Source: Cyclostephanos tholiformis
Taxonomy: Eukaryota > Bacillariophyta > Thalassiosirophyceae > Thalassiosirales > Thalassiosiraceae
Direction: 5' to 3'
DNA: 10,202 nucleotides
NCBI GenBank assembly: GCA_036939975.1
Contig: JALLPB010001347.1
Location: forward strand, 1 to 10,202
The stretch's first letter is position 1, and each line of letters begins with the position of its first letter. Of the stretch, positions 6,473 to 10,202 are shown in pieces. The translations under genes were made by a program, and so were the position numbers. The notes under the pieces are model-generated. The model saw only the letters and a program-made list of their open reading frames with translations, was not told the origin of the DNA and made no database searches.

Positions 6473-6822
6473 CGGAAGCGAATGGCTGGCGATATGGAAG
6501 GTATAGAGAAGGAAGAGGAGGGAGACATGGGTCCGACGGTGAACGTAGTGAAATCATCTCCCGTCGTCTATGCGAAGGCGCGAGGCAGGTACCAGACATT
6601 TTATGATCGAATTGAGGACTTGATGCGGTTCAAGGATATGTACGGTGACATCAACGTAGCAGTTTCCAAGGGCAAATTCCTCTTTCACTAGTTTCATAAG
6701 GTAAGGCACGTGTATAATAATCCCGGCAAAGCTTAAAAGAAAATGACCGACGAGCAAAATAGGCACTCAATGCGATCGGTGTTGACTGCGGGGAGCGGAC
6801 GAAGATCGATGCAGCCGATTAA
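6473..6822 (+). pseudogene. Degenerate helicase-associated (HA) repeat protein relic
   Basis: Read in one frame from 6482, the translation includes YDRIEDLMRFKDMYGDINV, which fits the start of an HA repeat (pattern W..R..dL..FK..yGd.NVP). After an in-frame TAG (6689-6691) the same frame gives FHKVRHVYNNPGKA, then a TAA (6734-6736), then KKMTDEQNR, which matches the usual end of the repeat (K..MTdEri..L). A one-base loss near 6761-6763 then shifts to another frame that continues ALNAIGVDCGERTKIDAAD, matching the closing L..IGfdW element. Successive pieces in the right order across three lesions make decay of a once-intact repeat very likely. HA repeats (PF03457) are short helical units, often in tandem, found in bacterial helicases and greatly expanded in diatoms. 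No live start or flanking repeat is visible, so this is a fragment and is probably not expressed as a full protein. Confidence 0.72.
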
Positions 6823-6863
6823 CAACTTTTTGTGTTGGGACGCATTCACTTTTAAAAGCCATC

Positions 6864-7202
6864 ATGCCAGTCATCGTAGAAGGCTGTCGGATGTATTATC
6901 TCGGTGACAAATCCAATGCTGACGTGGTCAGAACTCGACAGATTAAAGATCCCATTGAGGAGGGATTGGGAGACTTGGGCATGGTTATTGGCATTGCGAG
7001 GGAATGGGTTTAAATTTTAAAATGGAGCAAGACTGCAATGACAGAAAACCACCTAACAATTATAAACACTTGGACGAATCAACTCGCTGAATTGGAGTGG
7101 AAGCGTCGGCTCTTGAATGCGAAAATATACCAACGACGTACTGTGTCCTTCCTCCAGAGAGGAAGAGGACCGCATGTGCGTTTGGGGGGGAGAATAATTT
7201 GA
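6864..7202 (+). pseudogene. Possible second, more decayed HA-repeat relic
   Basis: One frame from ATG 6864 runs 49 codons to a TAA (7011-7013), then continues open to TGA 7200-7202. The part around the stop reads LGMVIGIAREWV, stop, ILKWSKTAMTENHLTIIN, then WTNQLAELEWKRRLLNAK. The order LGxW-like, then K..amTE..l.iiN, then a W/L-rich helix resembles the second half of an HA repeat followed by the start of another. The match is much weaker than in the relic just upstream. It could also be unrelated noncoding sequence. Confidence 0.35.
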
Positions 7203-7406
7203 AATTGAAACTCACCAGACCGCCTGAGCCATATCTCTCAACGACGAAGCTATTGTCGCCGTTGGAAAGAAGCTGCGGATAAGCATACAGTTAAGGGCGC
7301 GGAAGATAGGTCCAAAACCACCCAAATACACAAATACAGTAAATATCAACGGTTAACTCCGGGTGACAAATCCCCCACTCTGTTCAAACTTTCACCTCGC
7401 ACAAAC
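7203..7406. other. Upstream region of the 7407 gene
   Basis: This stretch holds no convincing coding frame. The final 100 bases are C/A-rich and should be the 5' UTR of the gene starting at 7407, whose ATG is preceded by ACAAAC (A at -3). Confidence 0.4.
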
Positions 7407-8229
7407 ATGGCGGAACCATTCTCCGACCAAAAAAATGCATCGATCAAGATGACATCCGGCGCTATTGTAACAACAAATAATACGATTTCATTCGATGATT
7501 GTGAAAGCACAACTGTTGATGTCAAAATTGATGAGATGAAGCATCCGGAAACTCATTGTTATCGCGAAGGCAGCGGAAAGTACCAGTTAGACTATGAGCG
7601 ATTATTGGTGCTCACACCTGATAGTGGTAGAGCAAACACGGTGAGGCTGCCCTCCATTATAGATCGGCATGTAACTTCACATTTGGCAAATACACTACGG
7701 TAATTAAAATAATAATGTGCCTTTCTCTCCCGATACATAGCTTGCGGGAGAGATAATGAGGGCGATTGAAATCGTTCAAAAGATGTGTAGCGAATTCTCT
7801 GTCCATGAGACATTGCGATATTCTTTGGATGCACTTAACTTCCTATCAATGGCAGGAATATTTGATGAATCCAATGCTTCTGCACTCGCTATGATGGCTG
7901 CGATTTCGCAAGGAACCACTCTTGACAACGAAACACTTCTCAAGGCGACCGAGGCGATAACTGACACATCCATCGAATTCATCCTCAAATATCCTGATTT
8001 GGAGTACACCGAAAACACAATGGATATGTTGTCTCTACAAAAAACATGCCCAATCAAGTTTATTGAACACGTACATTTTACAGCTACAGTGAAGGCCGGT
8101 CAGGATCAAACTATATTGTCTCCCAACACAACCACACTTGGGGAAGTTGCCACACCCAGGATAACGAACAAATCAACTAGTGAGGTTTTTGAGATGATGT
8201 ACAATGGAAAGCAAGAAATGATAAATTGA
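7407..8229 (+). CDS. Unrecognised protein, probably two exons, about 240 residues
   Basis: Exon 1 (7407-7640, 78 codons) and exon 2 (7741-8229) can be joined in phase 0 through a 100-nt GT-AG intron. The ATG has A at -3 and G at +4. The joined protein reads smoothly through LLVLTPDSGRANT into LAGEIMRAIEIVQKMCSEF, which I take as support. I recognise no family. The N terminus is Ser/Thr/Asp-rich. A largely helical middle (about 80-180) contains ETLRYSLDALNFLSMAGIFD and ASALAMMAAISQGTTLDNETL, which looks like a helix bundle. The C-terminal part is Thr/Asn-rich, ending in NGKQEMIN. There is no signal peptide or membrane segment. Without splicing, the first ORF stops at 7703 (98 residues) and the second could start at ATG 7756. 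The gene is convergent with the chitin-binding gene. It lies next to the HA relics, so it may itself be part of a recently rearranged region. Confidence 0.55.
7641..7740 (+). other. Predicted intron of the 7407 gene (100 nt, GT-AG, phase 0)
   Basis: The donor is ACACG|GTGAGG and the acceptor is GATACATAG|CTT, preceded by a pyrimidine tract (CTTTCTCTCCC). It removes the in-frame stop at 7701-7703 and joins the two open frames. An alternative 61-nt intron (7700-7760) would also keep the frame but has a poorer acceptor context. Confidence 0.6.
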
Positions 8230-8577
8230 ATGCTGCTGCAAATTCCCCTGCATGGTAAATGTCATGAAGTTAAATGAAAGTGGTGCGGCGAAATACTCAT
8301 TTTGCTTATGGTTCCAAGCCTGAGCTAGATGGACATATTCCTCCTCTTGCTCCAGATGGATTACTTATGCTCGCTGCCGCGCATCAGGATCCCCTGTTCA
8401 CGACCACTGACAGCAATGCATCCTTGCACTTGGATCCTCCTTGTCCTTCTGTGATATGCTTTCCAGTCTGACCGCTGCGATCGAGTTTTTTCCCGAATAG
8501 GATTCCAAACTTTGATTCAATTACGATAAAGACCATCAATTTGCCCAATGCTCGACGTGGTGTCAATGTAAAGTAAA
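8230..8577. other. Convergent intergenic region, no clear gene
   Basis: This is about 350 bases between two convergent genes. A 65-codon plus ORF (8274-8471) and a 65-codon minus ORF (8581-8384) overlap here; neither has recognisable motifs. The minus one could be an alternative last exon of the chitin-binding gene. Otherwise the region should hold the two 3' UTRs. Confidence 0.4.
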
Positions 8578-9963
8578 TCAAGCAATAAAACTCACCTCAT
8601 CTCGGCTGATAGTCCATCCTAGAAGGAACGTTCCTTCTGGTGACAGAAAATCGTACTTCATAGCTGTATCATCAAACGATTGGGAGAGGAGGAGGACATC
8701 ATTCTCTTCGCCATACACACTGGGGAATACGCTGTCCGATTCCTCATCGCAAGAAGTGCCACCAAAACTTCGGATAGGATTTAGCTGATTGACATTCGTG
8801 ATCGCTGTTACTATGGCCCATGTACGACGATCGTCTCGACCCTTCACAATGGTTTGGAGTGTGCCACTCATTAGATCGTCCTCGGTTACTATTCGATGAA
8901 ATACTATGGTTCCGAGATCATACCCACCGCCTGCGATGCCATCGCCTTGAAATTTGAGACAGTCGTTATCATCCCTCATGATACAATCTGATGCCATCAA
9001 GCATTTTGGCTGATCATTATTTGTTTTAAAACAACTGGCACCCATTTGCCACCCGTCGAGTCGGATAGACATGTACGCATCTGTCCGACTTTTGACGATC
9101 AAGATAAAGTTCGTTAGGTGGCATCTGGTGGAGAATACGCGAATAAAAGGGCTCCCGATTGTTTGTTTCACCTCACGAATAGAAAGAGCGTGTCGCCGAC
9201 CTGGGTTGCGGGTGGCATATTGATTTCGATACGTTCGCCGATCTCTGACACGACTGCGTACGTGCCATGGTTCCAAGCCTGAGGATCGTCATAGTCAAAA
9301 CTTGGCATGGAACTACCAGTGGGACTATCGGTGATTGGCAAATAGGTGGGATAATAAGTGGGAATTCGGGTGGTGGGAATGAGCGTGGGTTCCGGGGTGG
9401 GCGGGATGGAATGGCAATGAGCTGGGGTATCACCGCACCATCCGAGCTGTCCGATATCATTTTTTTGGGGGGGGATTAGTTTCTTCAGTCTCCTGTTGCA
9501 CGCAAATGACGGCAAAAGGGGGGAAATTTCTCCTCACCTTGGAACAACACTTCCCGTTGGGGCAAATGCCATTGCCACGATCGCCGCCCCCCTTTCCGCA
9601 AGTTCCTTCGGGATTAACGACAACTATCTCATTCGTCGTCGCCGTTGTCGATGCCGTTTCTCCTCCTCCTCCGCTCACTCCTCCAAGGTGATTAACATCC
9701 GTTGCATTCTTGCAGACGCAACAGTTGTCGTTGGCCACCCCCATCTTCCCCGCACCTTGCCATCCCCATATCTCGCACCTGTTGGGACCGCTCGAGTAGA
9801 AGACGCACGAGTCGCCGTATACATCCTTCCAGTCGGGAGTGTCGACGCAAGCGACAGATTGTGCCAAAGCGACGAAGGGGGCTGTCGTCGACAGTGGTGA
9901 AAACAGCTGGACGACGACGACGGTCGCCAGTTTACCGGCTGGGTATTGACGACGCAGTACCAT
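8578..9963 (-). CDS. Secreted protein with Cys-rich module, hevein-type chitin-binding module and large C-terminal domain
   Basis: Three exons, 9963-9538, 9446-9172 and 9088-8578, give about 403 residues. The start ATG has A at -3. A signal peptide (ATVVVVQLF...FVALA, cleavage near residue 34) leads into a Cys-rich module (39-84: CVDTPDW...CVFY...ANDNCCVC), of a kind I associate with diatom and other algal extracellular proteins. A hevein-like (CBM18) module follows at 122-153: CGKGGG...ICPNGKCCSK, then LGWCGDTPAHC. The six visible Cys match the hevein order, but its last two are absent. Of the three sugar-stacking aromatics only one Trp (145) is kept; the others are Leu and His. A Pro/Thr linker (PTPEPTLIPTTRIPTYYPTY) connects to a roughly 210-residue domain with beta-like strands (GDTLFLFVSRTDAYMSIRLD, TFLLGWTIS) that I cannot assign. 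The protein is likely extracellular or cell-wall bound. Chitin binding is plausible but may be weakened. A GAG|GTGAGT near the end leaves the exact C terminus open. Confidence 0.8.
8621..8638. repeat. 18-bp perfect palindrome in exon 3 of the chitin-binding gene
   Basis: AGAAGGAACGTTCCTTCT is its own reverse complement and contains GAACGTTC, the nGAAnnTTCn form of a heat-shock element. It lies inside coding sequence (residues EGTFLL), so it is probably a coincidence of codons, though an intragenic factor site is possible. Confidence 0.6.
9089..9171 (-). other. Intron 2 of the chitin-binding gene (83 nt, phase 2)
   Basis: The donor is TTCGTGAG|GTGAAA and the acceptor is GTCAAAAG|TCG on the minus strand. 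Joining gives FLFV-S-RTDAYMS with a Ser codon split AG/T. The two flanking frames differ, so a splice is required here; the reading across it is smooth. Other AGs nearby (for example TCGGACAG) do not keep the frame with this donor. Confidence 0.75.
9447..9537 (-). other. Intron 1 of the chitin-binding gene (91 nt, phase 0)
   Basis: The donor is TCCAAG|GTGAGG and the acceptor is ATCGGACAG|CTC on the minus strand. The splice joins CCSK to LGWCG and so rebuilds the hevein core with correct cysteine spacing (CCSxxGWCG), which is strong support for both sites. Confidence 0.9.
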
Positions 9964-10202
9964 GGTCTAATTCTTCACCTATGATAAAATGAATGAATAG
10001 GGATGCTGTGCGCTTTCATCGCGTCCATTTTGGAAATAAAGAGAAGTACGATACAGCACTACCCAATTCGCCGGGTCGGAGCGGAGGGAATTATTAATTT
10101 GTGTTCGAGTCTTATACCGTAGAACACGCTGTTTAAGCAATCGCAATCAACATGATTTCTCCTAAATCATAGATAATTAGATAAAATAGTTTTTTGTATA
10201 GT
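9964..10202. other. Upstream region of the chitin-binding gene
   Basis: These 239 bases hold no supported gene. They should include the 5' UTR and promoter of the leftward chitin-binding gene. The far end becomes A/T-rich (TAGATAAAATAGTTTTTTGTATAGT). No definite promoter element is visible. Confidence 0.4.

Noticed and set aside
6219..6599. 126-residue minus-strand ORF in the gene-poor region
   Set aside because: It overlaps another open frame and the HA relic, and I see no motif or splice support. I left it as an alternative reading only.
1..10202. tRNA, rRNA, CRISPR array or transposon termini
   Set aside because: I saw no cloverleaf with box A/B, no spaced direct repeats and no long terminal or inverted repeats with a transposase.

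Overview
The window looks like nuclear DNA of a photosynthetic stramenopile, most likely a centric diatom. The reasons are compact genes with short GT-AG introns (83-172 nt), ATGs in purine-at-minus-3 contexts, a signal peptide followed by a diatom-style S-A-F transit motif, relics of helicase-associated (HA) repeats of the kind abundant in diatom genomes, and a secreted protein with a Cys-rich module, a chitin-binding module and a Pro/Thr linker. There are no bacterial operons, no CRISPR array and no intact transposon. The organism call is an inference from gene content.

Layout, left to right. (1) 309-794 (+): a small, probably plastid-targeted coiled-coil protein of unknown function. (2) 963-2208 (-): a two-exon VAP-type MSP-domain protein of the ER membrane, convergent with gene 1. 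(3) 2209-2572: a divergent promoter region with a G-rich run, an A/T-rich inverted repeat and an alternating GC palindrome. (4) 2573-3403 (+): a disordered basic-to-acidic protein with a D-box-like motif and two KEN-like motifs, possibly a mitotic APC/C substrate of the securin or sororin kind. (5) 3507-5777 (-): GPI mannosyltransferase 2 (PIG-V), enlarged by low-complexity insertions. (6) 5778-7406: about 1.6 kb without an intact gene. It holds one clear relic of an HA repeat, broken by two stops and a frameshift, and a weaker second relic downstream. (7) 7407-8229 (+): an unrecognised gene, best read as two exons. (8) 8578-9963 (-): a three-exon secreted protein with a hevein-like chitin-binding module split by an intron, plus a large C-terminal domain I do not recognise. 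(9) 9964-10202: upstream sequence of gene 8.

The genes do not form an obvious joint pathway. VAP and PIG-V both act at the ER, and the PIG-V product would support GPI anchoring, but they are separate genes on the same strand with another gene between them. The parts most worth a second look are the HA-repeat graveyard, the candidate APC/C substrate, the plastid coiled-coil protein, and the exon structure of the chitin-binding gene. I found no convincing multi-gene novel system.
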